64,000 nt of DNA from assembly GCA_029721435.1 (NCBI GenBank), contig CM056576.1, positions 120,579,166 through 120,643,165 on the forward strand. Direction: 5' to 3'. The DNA is from Gymnothorax reevesii (lineage: Eukaryota > Chordata > Actinopteri > Anguilliformes > Muraenidae). Within the stretch, counting starts at the first letter, position 1. Each line of letters begins with the position of its first letter. The position numbers were made by a program, and so were the translations under genes. Below the pieces are notes generated by a model. The model saw only the letters and a list, made by a program, of their open reading frames with translations, made no database searches and was not told the origin of the DNA. Shown in pieces: positions 21,824-34,027 of the stretch.

Positions 21824-23879
21824 AAGGTCGTAAGTAGAAACAAACCCACTTTACAACTTAATGAAAGACGTGAATATCAACAGGTTTTTAGATATGTGCA
21901 AATACTGCAACGCTGATCTTTTCAAGCAGGTGGTTGAACAAATGAAGGAAAGAGTTTGTGTCTGCATGGTTAAATACCCCTGGAAAACTTAGAAAAATCG
22001 CTTTTTAATAAGATTATCCATGGCTGCATGTTAACAGGAATATCAGTGGAAGATGCATTTTCATTGGCCAAAAACAGCTCCGTAGGATTATTGTCTTTTT
22101 CGGAATATGGGCAAAAACTGGGTTTTTTATTTTACTTTTTTGTGTTCATACAAACGAAGTAACGGAATGGGCAAAGCAGTCTTTTTTAATACGGCAGCTA
22201 ATGCATCTGTAGGCGTTAACTGTCAACATGAGCATAATTTGAAGCCCAGTTTTCCCCGATGTAGCCTACAGGGGAAATTTATTCTTCAGACGTTTATTTT
22301 TGTTTTTAACTAGTCAATCGGCTGGTTCCCATGGTTTCTCAAGACGTGCGGAGCTTCAAAAAATCATTAAAGGCCACAGGACGCTCAAGATCAAATTAAT
22401 GCTGGTCACTGCCACTGTCACATCAACCCAGGGATTAGGTGTCTCTGCAGAGGCGAATGCCTCGATATGCCTGTCACACAAAAACACCTGAACACAACGT
22501 TCTCTCTTAATCTCTCCCCTCACAAGCTGTGTACATGTTCACCCGGGTCTGGAAAATAAGGACGCATTTGAGTAAATGATGGTAGACTTCGCCTAGACCA
22601 ATCAAATCTCAGTTTTTCAATGACAATTTTGTTAGGGCATGGATGTCTGGGGTGATTTCCACTGAGTTAATGCCCTAAGGCACCAAGCAATGAATGGCAT
22701 TGACACCTTAGCCTCTGACCTTTTCACTTTCCCTCAAGTAGATTCAACAACTACATATTCTGTGTCTGCCGACTGAAATACTTCACTGAGGCTACATCGC
22801 ACTTATATTGCGAAAAATTATTCGAGCCTGGAATGCCAGATTTTAAGGCCGCAGCATTACATATAATGAAAAATATATAGGTCTTGTACATCATTTTATT
22901 CACATTTTCTTGAAATTCAACAGGAGATGTTTTAGATAATTGAAAACCATGGGATCTCCAGTAGAATTCAAAATAGGCCTGAAATCCACAGGTTTGAAAC
23001 GAGTAGTTACATTTGACAAACAGAAATATGGGTCTATAGATTCCTGACGATACACCTCTGTTTCTGATCTTCATATATCTTCAGATGATAGCAGCATAAT
23101 GCCACTCTTTCAGCACTCAGAATGTACATGTAATTGATTGGTACATTGATTTTTTGCATGCATTTTGGATATGGATATCAGTAAGCCTGCAAAGCTGTAG
23201 TCCACACAGACACATCAGACTTTAGACTTGTGAAGTCCATACCTCTGTTTTGTTGGGGGCTGACAACTGCAAAACCACACGCAACAGAGAATATCAGCAT
23301 AAGTGCCTGCTCTGTGGTAAGAGGATCTGTAACCTACAGCTTTTGCGAGCAGGGATAGCCGATCATTACTGGAACATTCGAATTTGCAGTCAGTGTCAAT
23401 TACTTTGACACAGAGCAGATCGCCCAATCACTAATTCCTTGCAGTCGCGGTGGCTTTGTTTGAGTCCGCCTGAGACTAGGTAAGCCAATTTCCGATACCA
23501 ACCCTGCTCCGTCTTCGCTGAGACGGACACGCAGTTTAATCGGTTCCCTAGAGATGACCACTACGCTTTAAAGATATTCCGCATGACTGAGCGTCCAAAT
23601 CCTTTTAACTTAATGCGCCAACCCGCCTAGAATAACATTGACCATGTCCAGAATCAATGGCATCTGCCTTAATGCCCTCAAATATTACATTTAATGCGAA
23701 GCTGGAAAAAATACAAGCCGTATTTCAAGCATTTCCCACTATATCTGCACAGTTTTGTTACACTTTTAATGATGATCACTTAAGTCATCGCTGTATTCCC
23801 ACATTTCCTCGACGCGGAATATTATGCATGCAAACACATATAAAGTGATAATTGTTACGCCATGATTATATGGGCGGGA
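21824..23879. other. Gene-free stretch
   Basis: No exon or transposon was recognised. From about 23440 the GC and CpG content begins to rise toward the CpG-rich patch that follows. Confidence 0.4.
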
Positions 23880-24122
23880 ATCGCGCGTAACCTTTGCGGT
23901 ACCGGTGGCAAATTGTGGCTGCAACTGTGATTTCCAGACGAGCAACAGGGTGCGCGCTCTCAGTGCATTCTGAGAGCGCACGGGAACGAAATACCCCACG
24001 AAATCGAGAGCAGCGATGTTCATTGCACACATCCTGGCGTAATTACCAAAATCCGGCGGTGCTGGAGGAGGAAGATCGAAAACTGCTGCGCCCGACTTCA
24101 GTTCTTCAGAACAACGTTGCTA
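23880..24122 (+). promoter_or_regulatory. CpG-rich patch with splice donor, candidate first exon of vwa5b2
   Basis: CpG density is far above the surroundings (for example ggaatcgcgcgtaac, gtgcgcgctctcag and gcgacgcgttc). The patch ends at a perfect donor, GTAAGT at 24123-24128. The first coding exon of the VWA5B2-like gene at 35090 has a splice acceptor 14 bases before its ATG, so that gene must have an upstream untranslated exon, and this is the best candidate on the plus strand. An unrelated non-coding transcript is the alternative. Confidence 0.35.
23950..23981. repeat. GC-rich hairpin inside the CpG patch
   Basis: gtgcgcgctctcag and ctgagagcgcac are opposed around a 6-base loop, with a two-base bulge in one arm. 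It could be a structured 5' UTR element or simply overlapping GCGC-type transcription factor sites. Confidence 0.55.
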
Positions 24123-24128
24123 GTAAGT

Positions 24129-25176
24129 GTATTCTGCACACGCGCCATCAGCGACGCGTTCTGTGTTATTGAAGTTTTTTTCAGGATAGATGCTTTTTGA
24201 AACTTGGGAGCCGGCTCTTGGGCTGGGATCCTGCTCTGCTACGTTCGGTCTATATATAGCATTCGCCATGCGTGCATATTTAAGATGCATATCTTGTTTT
24301 ACTGTAATTCTAGTACTTTATCTTAATCCATCACTTAACGGGCCATTGAATTGTGTTTTATTTGGCATATTTTGAGAAATTAACCTATGACACTGATGTC
24401 ATGTTTGATCTGATGCCAGATTCCTGAAAATATCGTGGACATAAATGAATGTGATTCCCATTTTGCATGTTGGTCAAACTCCTACCTTTGTCTGCTATGA
24501 CAACATCACCGTTATAGTGCATCTTGAGAGACTGCAGAATGTAATAGTCTTGAATCCTATACATGTAAAATTATGTGAATGCTATTTCTTAATCCAAACT
24601 CCCTACTGAATGTTTAAATGGTATTTTTACCTTAAGTCGCCGTGTAGAATCTTTCAAAATTATAATGCATTCCACAAGCGATTGTTTGAAGTTCAGAAAC
24701 AAAGGTATAATACCTCTGAGCATTTGCCTGGAAATCCTGTTGAAATGGAAATTGAATCTATAGACAGGATAGACTGCTCCTTGTTTGTTTGGGGTTTATT
24801 ATTATTATTATTATTATTATTATTTATTCTGACTTTAATTTGTTAAAATGCAAATTACAGACATATTTCTTAGCACTGACAGTTGTAATGACTGATATCA
24901 CAGTGATATTGCCTCTACAACTTATTTAAGTCATGGTGTAGTTTCAGGCTCTTCTGTTATACTGCCATTGCACAGCAAATTACTATTTTCAAATTTGGAA
25001 ATGAGGCAAAATATGTATTTTGAAGATATTGAATTGAAATTTGTGACCTTATTGCGGTAATGAATATAATTTAATGTTTTTTCTGACTTAGGCAAGGTTT
25101 TTATGGTTTTGGGGCTATAAAGTCAAGGTTTGCGGTTAATACTGACATCCCCTTAATAATCTTCATTACTGAAACT
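24129..25176. other. Non-coding sequence with a TTA microsatellite
   Basis: Contains (TTA)n at about 24797-24822. No exon or mobile element was identified. Confidence 0.45.
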
Positions 25177-25652
25177 GCTCCGTAGTAAAAGAGTGCGGGT
25201 TCTAGACTGGCCTGCCTGTAGCCCAGACCTGTCTCCCATTGAAAATGTGTGGCGCATTATGAAGCGTAAAATATGACAACGGAGACCCCAGACTGTTGAA
25301 CAACTTAAGCTGTACATCAAGCAAGAATGGGAAAGAGTTCCCCCTGAAAAGCTTCAAAAATTGGTCTCCTCAGTTCCCAAACGTTTATTGAGTGTGGTTA
25401 AAAGGAAAGGCGATGTAACACAGTGGTAAAAAGGCCCCTGTGCCAACTTTTTTGCAAGGTGTTGCTGCCTTTAAATTCTAAGTTAATGATTCTTTGCAAA
25501 AAAAAAAAGTTTCTCAGTTTGAACATTAAACATCTTGTCTTTGCAGTGTATTCAACTGAATATAAGTTGAAAAGGATTTGCAAATCATTGTATTCTGTTT
25601 TTATCTACGATTTACATAACGTGCCAACTTCACTGGTTTTGGGTTTTGTAGG
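25177..25652 (+). mobile_element. 5'-truncated Tc1-like fragment, family C
   Basis: Carries only the last part of the transposase, with [21 protein letters not shown] residues (one stop inside) and the [20 protein letters not shown] end. After it comes one terminal repeat ending ggttttgggttttgta. It is close to the longer copy on the opposite strand at 59075-60688. Confidence 0.85.
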
Positions 25653-25869
25653 TTAATAACCTTAATTGCAGTAAATAAATTGGTTCATTTAAAAAACATC
25701 ATCAATTTTTTGTTGCAATTTAAAGGTGTCAAAAAATGTATTTTTGTGACTCCAACATAGCCTGATTGCATGTGTGAAAGCTCATTCCATGATAATTGAT
25801 GCTAAAAAAATTTGATAAAATTGGTTTGAGGCAACATTATTCAGCAAAATTACCTCTAACGGTCAGTTG

Positions 25870-26370
25870 TTCCAGTATATAAGGTGACATGTTTTAGCCG
25901 TGTCACAGTTTTAAACATGATGGCACGACAGAAAGAACTTTCAGATAGTTTGTTGTCGCATTCTAGCCCTACTTGATGCTGAACATATTAAATGCTGTCA
26001 TGGCATTGTAAGAAATACCATCAAGCTTTTCAAAGAGAAAGGTTCGCTGAAAACTAGTGGCAATAGGGGTACAAAATGGAAATGCCTCTGATGTTTGTTA
26101 TCTGTCTATGACAAGTAAAATAAATTAGCGGTGGAAAGCGCGACAGCTCTGTGATGATATTAATAGCGCCAAAAGTGAAGAGTTAAAAATTATCAAGATC
26201 TAATATTTCCAGACGCCTATGTGAAAAAGGTCTGATTGGTCATATTGCTGCCAAGAGCTGGCAACATCAAAAAAAGACTTTAGTTTGTCAAGGAATTCAA
26301 GGATTGGACACCAATAGATTGGGAACAAGTTCTTTGGACCGATGAATCAAAATTCTGATTTTTCTCACCC
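25870..26370 (+). mobile_element. Tc1-like transposase fragment (N-terminal half)
   Basis: Starts near 25916 with an initiator followed by MARQKELSD-like residues. It then shows an ISRRLCEKGLIGHIAAK segment and ends around the first catalytic Asp (LWTDESKF-type, 26335-26360), after which similarity stops. Multiple stops are present. It abuts the family C fragment, so two Tc1-class insertions or one rearranged copy are possible. Confidence 0.7.
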
Positions 26371-27429
26371 AAATGCTGAACAATTTGTAGACAATCTTAA
26401 CAATTTAAGATTGCTTGCTCTTTTGGTATTTTGGTTTATTATTGGGTATTGTAGAAGCTGGTTTCATTCTCTCTGAAAGATGACTGGAGTCAAAGTTGTT
26501 TTGATGCATCAGAGGGCAAGACAGCGAGGAAAGTGGCAGTGGTAATGAATTAAGAAGGAGAGTTGAGACGGGAAATAAACTGCTTAGTTGGGTGGAGTAT
26601 GCCCTGAGTGTGCGGTATTCAGCCCAGTATCTTTCAGCAAATATGCATCTGGCACTTTTGACCAGTTCAGGCAAATGTCACAATAAGTCCAGTTCGTGGG
26701 TGGCGGGTATGCCCATTAAAACTAACTGTATTCTGCCAGTACACTTATTGACGAAGAAATGGAACATGCTGAATGAATAGTTAGCTTGCCATCAAGCTAG
26801 CCAATGATAAATGATAAATTGAAATTATTAGCTATAGCTAGACCACTTAAGTATATCTCATTAATTCTACCTCTAAGCTTAACTGTGCATTGTCACAGCA
26901 TGAACATTTTCAGTGTTTAAATTGATTTACATTAGTGAATAGAATTTGGACCAAATTATCGCATGTCTGAAATGGAAGTTTATGGAAAAGTGCAAATGGA
27001 ACTAGATAAGGTTATTGAACAATGAGACAGAATACTGGATGTGAGTGCAAGATGTGCAATGATGCACATTTCAGATAATTCAAGCACAACATGTAGTGAC
27101 CACAATTATTAATTCGATCTTGCAGCAGAGTTAGCCATGGAAGTTACACAACCCAGCCATGTGTTTTTTTTTTAAGTGTTCGCTCAGGATTGCAACCTTG
27201 TGAGTATGCGCAAAGGATTCACTCGCGATTACAGCCTTACATGTGATGCACAGAAATCAATGAATAACAGTGAGTAGTTAGCATATTACTTCGGCATTTA
27301 GTTAGCTAGCTAGCATTTGCATGTACCAACTAGCTAAGTCAGCAAAAGAGCTCTCTGGCTAGCTAATATTAGTTTGCTTGCTTAGCAAGCTAGTTCGCTT
27401 GGTTGGGCCCGGGAGGAACATGAGGCATG
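26371..27429. other. Non-coding sequence with a GCTAG-rich patch
   Basis: No gene was seen. At 27295-27400 the sequence is a degenerate GCTAGCTAA-type simple repeat, a kind often seen in fish introns and intergenic DNA. Confidence 0.45.
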
Positions 27430-28460
27430 CCTCCTTAAAACACTTGACTGTCGGCAGGAATACAGCCTGAAGCTTGTCATTGACAAATGTTAATTCTACC
27501 AGCCTCAGGTCAAGTATGTCAGCCATATTGTGTCAGCCTCTGGGATAGCCACTGATCCAAAAAAAAAAAAATCTCAAGGGAGTTGCCCATTGGAAACAGC
27601 CCACTGATCTCAAAACTATGCAGTCCTTCCTGGCATTGTGCTTGCATTATAGGTGATTAATTACCTATCAGGCTGCCGTCTAAAAACCCCTGAAAAAACT
27701 TACAAAAGGGTTCCTGCTGGGCAATGATAAAGAAAATAAAACACATGACATGACACATGACCTACTTTAAAAAAAATCAAAGCCCTCAGGAAATTAGTGA
27801 ACCCCAACATACTCTGCTGCATTTTAGAAGAGAATCCATCCCTAACACAAGTTTTAATTCTGGCATTTGCCCATCCAACAAAGCCAAATCTACTGCACAC
27901 GGATGCTAGCTTTGATTGTTTAAGTGCAGTGCACTTTAAGTACTTTTCAGAAGGATTGCGTCCCATCGTCTTTGCTTGCAGGCAGTTGAGGTCCTCTGAA
28001 AGAAATTGCCCAGTCCATCAATTTAAGTATATGACTCTGAAATAGGTCATAGTCAACGATTCTATGATGACCTCTTTGGGACCTAGTTCACCATCAGAAC
28101 AAAACAACCAACCTCTGACTTATATTCTTACAACACCTAACCTCAGTGCCACTGGCCTTAGTTGGCTGACCATCCTGTCCTCTTATGACTTGACATAAAG
28201 TAGGCTATATGGCAGGCTGAGAAAATATTGATGCAGATATCTTGTTAGAGGTGTAAGGACCAGAGATGATTGATGAATATCTCCTTTGGAAGATAGAGGG
28301 TGAGTGCCTCAGAGTCTCCAGACCGCTGAGGTCGGTGTGTGGATCAACTAAGGACATGATCCTCTATCCCAGACATGTACATAGACCCAGTCCAGCTGAA
28401 TGAAAGCCTTAGGGAAATAGTAAAGACCTATAAAAGGAGAACTCACCTAGAAATATCTGT
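27430..28460 (+). mobile_element. Ty3/gypsy pol fragment (RT end and RNase H)
   Basis: Plus-strand pieces give VKYVSHIVSASGIATDP followed by a TDLKTMQSFLALC-like motif, the RT thumb/connection, at 27500-27650. RNase H follows at 27855-28045: FAHPTKPNLLHTDAS with its catalytic Asp, then RSSERNCPVHQFKYMTLK. A QPTSDLYSY-like segment follows. No LTRs were found nearby and the frame is broken. It is distinct from the 9.8-15.8 kb element. Confidence 0.8.
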
Positions 28461-30031
28461 TCCCCAAAAAGTAGGTAAAAATCTATTGCTGTGGAACTGA
28501 CATTTGTGAAGGAAAACCATACAGTCAACATGGAAATAAGTGTTTCACTTAGGGTGCCCAGTTTAGCAATTCTGTTTCTAGTTCTGCAGTTGCTGCATTG
28601 AAACTTCGGGCTCCTAGGCATTCAGCTGTAGTAGAAGTAGTATGATGTCTGTGCACAACACACAGCATTCACGGCTTACTTAAGGAGCCGCTGGAAGCTA
28701 TGTATAAGGTTCAGGGGATGTGATTACAAGTAGGGCATGTGTATGGGCAGGACCTCAATACCGAGGCACCACCCCCCGATCACTACTGTGCAGACATTGA
28801 TCCCAAATGTGCAAGATTTGTAAATTGTATAACGTCATGATCTGGCAAAGCGCAAATGGCTACCACGGTTTATTTTTCAGTGTCCAATTAGACAATCTAC
28901 AAGGCCAACTTTTGTTTAAATTTCTTTTTTTCCATTTTATTGATTCTAACATTATTAGTTCTTCAAATGTTTCACCTAACACTGTGATTCTTTTAGTTGT
29001 TACATTCTGTGAAACACATTGGCAAGAGGATAGAGAACAATAATAAACAAAATGTGATTTTTTTAAAATTCTTAATTCTCGAATTAGCCTGGTTTTTTGT
29101 GTCTAAATATTTCATATTGAGTTGATATGTGAAAATTCATTGTCATGGGGTCAACTTGTTCGGTTACACCAAACTAAAGTTGCGAGCGATTTTATTGAAC
29201 AGTGCTTCCAAAACATTTAAAAAACATGTTTATATGCAGTTCTCTTTAAGTTAGGCACATATTTGACATATCAAGCTCCTGAAGAATGTTAAGTATGTGT
29301 TTTGAGCTGTTCAAGAGGCTCTGTGGTCTGTTGGATGCCTTATTAACCCTTGTGTTCTATTTTGGATCACACTGGTATGTCAAGTGTTACGGTCAAAAGA
29401 CTTTGTTTTATCAGCTTGATATTTTCTGTCAAACAGAGAAAATGAGCAGTTCTTTGTTTTTTGCCGGCAGCAGAAAAGGTTTTCATATTTGGTACTGTAA
29501 AAGTGAGTTATGGCCATTAACCTTTTAAGACCGGATGCGATGTCTGCATGATTCTCCCTTTAAGACCTGATGTGACGTGAGCGTGTTTTGGATAATGTGA
29601 TCCTTTTCAAGACACTTGACCAATTAAATGCACTGTAATTTAATTTTTTAAAAAGTGCGGAGGGAAGCATGTATTTTGGGACTGTTTTGTAATTTCTTTT
29701 TTTTTTTTTTGGCCTCTGCAGTGACCTCTAAGACATTTTCCAGAGCTGCTCTTTAGAATATGAAAATGGCTGATGACCTGAGCGACACACACCTTTGGTT
29801 ACATTAGGGCAATCACAGTAATTTTGAATGAAAGCCAATTGTGGAAGTTTTCAAATAGTTCTTATTTCATGGTTCTATCTGCTACAGAGCCTGTGAAATA
29901 AAGTTTTGGTGGATGCAGACAATCAGGTTTTTCAGAAGCTCCTCAGGTGTTAACTGGTTGTTATTTCACAGTGCCATAGGTTTTAGGATGCTTTTTTACT
30001 GGGCTTCTCAGATCTTAATGAGTTAAAGGAG
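28461..30031. other. Gene-free stretch
   Basis: No exon was recognised. Near 29520-29580 two close copies of a 'ctttaagacc(t/g)gatg' phrase stand about 50 bases apart. T-rich runs occur near 29695. Confidence 0.4.
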
Positions 30032-31170
30032 GAGACAGCTCCTCGGCAAAGTATATTTCAGTGGAAAGTAGAATACTTGAGGTGTCTAAAACGCGTAGTT
30101 TTATGAATTTTAATTTGGCAATGATCCAGTGTGACACACTTTTAAAGCGGAAAGTCTTCAAATTGGCGTCAATACCAGGGGGCAGACATTTTTACTAAGT
30201 GAATCTAAGGCTGCGTTCGGAATGCACACTTGTCCACTCGCTAACTCACTCGCTATAACGAACATTCACTACACAGTGCCCTATATAGCGGGTGATTGTG
30301 CATTTCGAACGCATTATCCAGTCAAACGCCAGTGCCGCAGTGCTTGTACATCAGTTATTCTCTTACGTGACGTCAGTTGTTCTCAAACTTTTCATCCGGG
30401 CCATGGAGTAGTTCAAAGGGCCTTCAGTAAGCTCTCCTTTTACGACTTGGCTGCCTGCAAGCTGTTTTTATGTAAGCTGGCCCTATTAACAATCAAACAA
30501 TTTATCGACTGAGCGACTAAGACCAATACATGACCTATAATTAGAAATGGTAATGAAAGGTGAATTCCCATTGCCTACATTTATATAATTGATATGTTAT
30601 TGTAAATCCAAAACTTTTGCTGACTTTGCAGCATTTATTTTCACCGTCCTTGGGATTGTTACACAGCTGTGCAAACTTACAGCGCCTTTTAGCCGTGACA
30701 AGATTCAAAATAAAGAACGCATTCCTGTGGCCGCGCAAACTAATTTCCGCAAATCCGTGCTGCTTAATGAGAGCTGAAATTATGAAGACATATTGATATT
30801 TTACGTCGTCATTTATGCGCAGAAGACGCCTCATCATTTTGTGGTGCAATGCATAACAATGCTATCAAAAGTAAATTAGACAGTCATTGGATTTTACCAA
30901 TTAGTCTGGCTAATCGGAGGATGTAAACTGCGAGAGATTAAGGTTATTAAGCATTTTTAAAGGTGAGGTTTCCTCAGATCAAATTAAAAATCAGAAGATT
31001 CCCCAAGTAGAAATGTCTGCCCCCTGGTATTGAAGCCAATTTGAAGACTTGCTGGCTTAAAAATGCTTCGCACTGGATCATTACCAAATTAAAATGTATA
31101 AACTATGCGTTTTAAACCCTTGAAGTATTCTACTTTCCGCTGAAATATACTTTCCAGAGGTGCTGTCTCA
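30032..31170. repeat. Foldback element with 175-bp inverted arms
   Basis: The arm 30032-30206 and the reverse complement of 30996-31170 align almost end to end, sharing for example aaagtatatttcag, gtagaatactt, aatgatccagtg, gtcttcaaattgg and ataccagggggcagacatt. Roughly 790 bases lie between the arms. They begin at 30209 with a ggctgcgttcggaatgcac segment that looks like a hAT-type MITE end. No coding capacity was found. Confidence 0.8.
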
Positions 31171-33011
31171 TCCCCACACCTTTTTGAAAAAGACTGACTC
31201 GGTTTATAAGAAAGGGGAGGCTGAACCTTAATTAGTGCCCAGCCCCCTCAAAGGACCTAGTTTGCGTCCGTCCGCATCCATTACTCTGAAACTATATGCA
31301 GCAACCTTACCATTTTGCTATGACTTTATGACCTTCATCAAAGCTTCATACCTGTTACCTTTCTTGGGACCTCTGACCTTTGACCTTTCAATGATGACCA
31401 CTATCACCGTTTTTCCTCCCTGAGTACACCTCCAACACAGTGTTGACAGTGCCCTTTCGAAATTGCTTTTGCAGGTTGGCCAAATATTCTAGTTGTGCCT
31501 TTTGAATGTGCCATTGACTTTGACCCTCAACCTTTTTTTCCAATTATATTGATGTTTCTCTGCAATTTTCAATTTTCGGAACAAGTATTCTATCTTTTAA
31601 TATAGCGTATCAAAACATACTAAGTTTGGGTCAAGGAAACCAATGTATCCTCCTTGCAATTTCTCCTGCTACTTTATTCTCTTGATTTTTCTTCTTATAT
31701 ACTCTTTTGCAGCCCCCTCCTACCTTCCAGACTTTTTTCAATTCTCTGGGACTTCCCCTCTCAGACATTACCAGGACATGCCCAAACCTAATTCCAGACT
31801 GGGCTTAACAAAAAAGGTCAATACTGCCATCTAGTGGCATTTTTTTCGCATTACACTCCAAAACTGCGTTTTATTCCTCTGCCTTCTGATAGATAGATTT
31901 AGGCCATGTCCATCCATCCATCTGCCCAATGGTCCATTCATTTGTCCATGTCTGCATCTCCTGGGAGGATGTTTTGCAGTTTCTGACTGGTCTCTTTTTC
32001 CTACATTGTAATATGATCAGAGGAAAGCAGAAAATTATTTTAATGAAAAAGATTAGAAATTTCAAAACCAATATTATTATTATTATCATTATTTATCATT
32101 ATTACATGCATAGTGTTAGAGCTTCTGGGACCCCACTATGTGAGGGCGTAAATCTGATTCCAGTGGAACGCTAGTGGTGAGATATTGTGGATTTTAAAAA
32201 CGTGTCAGTTCCTAACAGGTTCACAGACACACACACGCACAGAGACACACAGGCACCTACAAACATACACACAGCCTTCTAAGTCCGTAAGCTAGGTTTC
32301 CGAGGCACTTTCGGCAGTAGTGCCACAAAATGAACAGAGCATGTCCCTACTGTGTCTATTCCTGGAGTGCACTGGGTATTTGGTTTTGCATTAGGATAAC
32401 TTTTGATGGCGAGCCTAGTGCTCATGGAATGTTGACTGAGCTGTTAATGATTTAGCCGTGTGCTAATGCATCCGCCTGCTGCTTCTGATGGTTGCCATGC
32501 AGCGTGAGACGAGAAATAGCCTGGTTACCGGCCTGGGATGTTGTCGGAAGGGGGTAAATATGAATGCTTGCCATCTTCACCATGCTTTTTCATTGAAGAA
32601 GGATAGGGCAGGATGGTAGGCACTCAGCCTTCTCTTCACCGAGGACAGTAAATTTAAACTAGGCTCAGCATGATGTTGGATCTTCCAGGATCTCCAACCA
32701 GAATTTTACATTGAGATCCAATTAGCACCAGGGGTATGAGTGCTGATCATAGACCTCTAGTCAGGAAAAGAAAGCCCCAGGAGCAGTGTAAACCCCACAA
32801 GGTGTTCCATTGAAAAAAAAAAAAACTCATCAGCCAAAAAAAAATATTATTTTTAAACAATGAGGCACACTTAATTTGATCTTAACATATGTGATTGCTG
32901 AACTACTGACAACTGAAATAGTTATTTTCTCCATAATTAATTCCATGTCAACAAAGCCCTTTATAGCAAATTAAACTTTTATATTTTTTAATTTATCCTC
33001 CGCATTTCTAA
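31171..33011. other. Non-coding sequence with simple repeats
   Basis: Contains decayed dispersed-repeat-like text at 31225-31440, a TCCA-type microsatellite near 31908-31925, ATT repeats near 32070-32105 and a CA-rich stretch near 32222-32275. No gene was supported. Confidence 0.45.
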
Positions 33012-34024
33012 AGCAAGGCCGACACTTGCACGATTCTGTGGCACGCATTGGCACGACTCGAGTCGTGCTAGTGTGCAAACTAGACGTAAACTGGCGTGAA
33101 GTGTGCGTAAACCCGTCGTGACTGCGTGCCATGTCGGGACGAGAATTTTGAAATGTTAAAAATTTTGGTCACGACAAAATTTCGCGATCGGGTCGTGAAC
33201 TATGCGCAAACTGTTTGTGAACTCGTCGGGACGATGCGGGAAGATGCGTACCAGTGCGTGGCAGTGCGTGCCATGCCACGACTGTCACGAACTGCCACGA
33301 ACAGTTCACGAACAGCTCACGTTGAGTTCACGAGTAGTTCACGAATTGGTGCGCGTCGCAGCGTGGCCGTGCCTTCCCACTGACACGGTCACGTGTACTT
33401 CACCCATTGATGGAACGAGCAGTTCACAACTAGTTTACGCAGTTCACGAACAGTTTGCGCATGGCACGAGCAGTTCACGATGAGTTCACAAGCAGTTCAC
33501 GAGCAGTTCACGACTACTGCGCGACAGTGGCGCTCGCGTCGGTGCGGGGGTATATGTAGGGCTTCCTGGACACTGCTAGCTGTTCCAGAGATCGCCAGCG
33601 AAGAGACAACTTATATCACAGAGACAACATGCCAGGTATAGGCATCTTCTCTTCTCTGCAATGATTGTGTCTCTGGAATTCAGCATGTTGTCTCTTCCAC
33701 AGCCAATCCAAAAATGACCAGGGGTTGGGGAGGCCCCCTTTTTATATGGCATGCCCAAGTCGGCACGACACCGTCCGAATTGCGCAAACTCGTTGTGCTA
33801 ATGCGGGAAGTGCGTAAACTATGCGCTATGTGTGAACTCGTCGTGCCAGTTCGTGTCAATGTGGACACTGATAGGCACGCATTCGTGAGCTATTCGTGAA
33901 CTCGTCGTGAACTATGCGTGAACCTGTCGTGAACAGTGCGGGAGCCTCCCAGTTCGTGCCCCAAAATGGCACGACTTGCAACGACAAAAACGTGGCCAAA
34001 AGTCGTGCAAGTGTCAGCCTTGCA
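33012..34024. mobile_element. Non-autonomous TIR element packed with AGTTCACGA motifs (Harbinger-like?)
   Basis: The 21-bp ends match as inverted copies (gcaaggccgacacttgcacga at 33013, tcgtgcaagtgtcagccttg at 34003, one mismatch). TAA lies outside each end (33009-33011, 34025-34027), like the 3-bp duplications of PIF/Harbinger elements. At least seven exact AGTTCACGA copies lie at 33302-33513. TCGTGAAC, its complement, occurs near 33190 and three times at 33890-33940, among many GTGCGTAAAC-like variants. The centre has its own inverted words agagacaacatgc and gcatgttgtctct. GC and CpG content is well above the flanks. No transposase is encoded. Confidence 0.7.
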
Positions 34025-34027
34025 TAA

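Noticed and set aside
27855..28045. Open 82-codon frame, considered as a host gene
   Set aside because: It contains the RNase H catalytic stretch of Ty3/gypsy pol (LLHTDAS) and sits in a broken pol fragment.
33300..33515. Regular AGTTCACGA repeats, considered as a CRISPR-like array
   Set aside because: Repeats are 9 bases, spacing is irregular (about 10-40 bases), both orientations occur, and the context is a eukaryotic TIR element.
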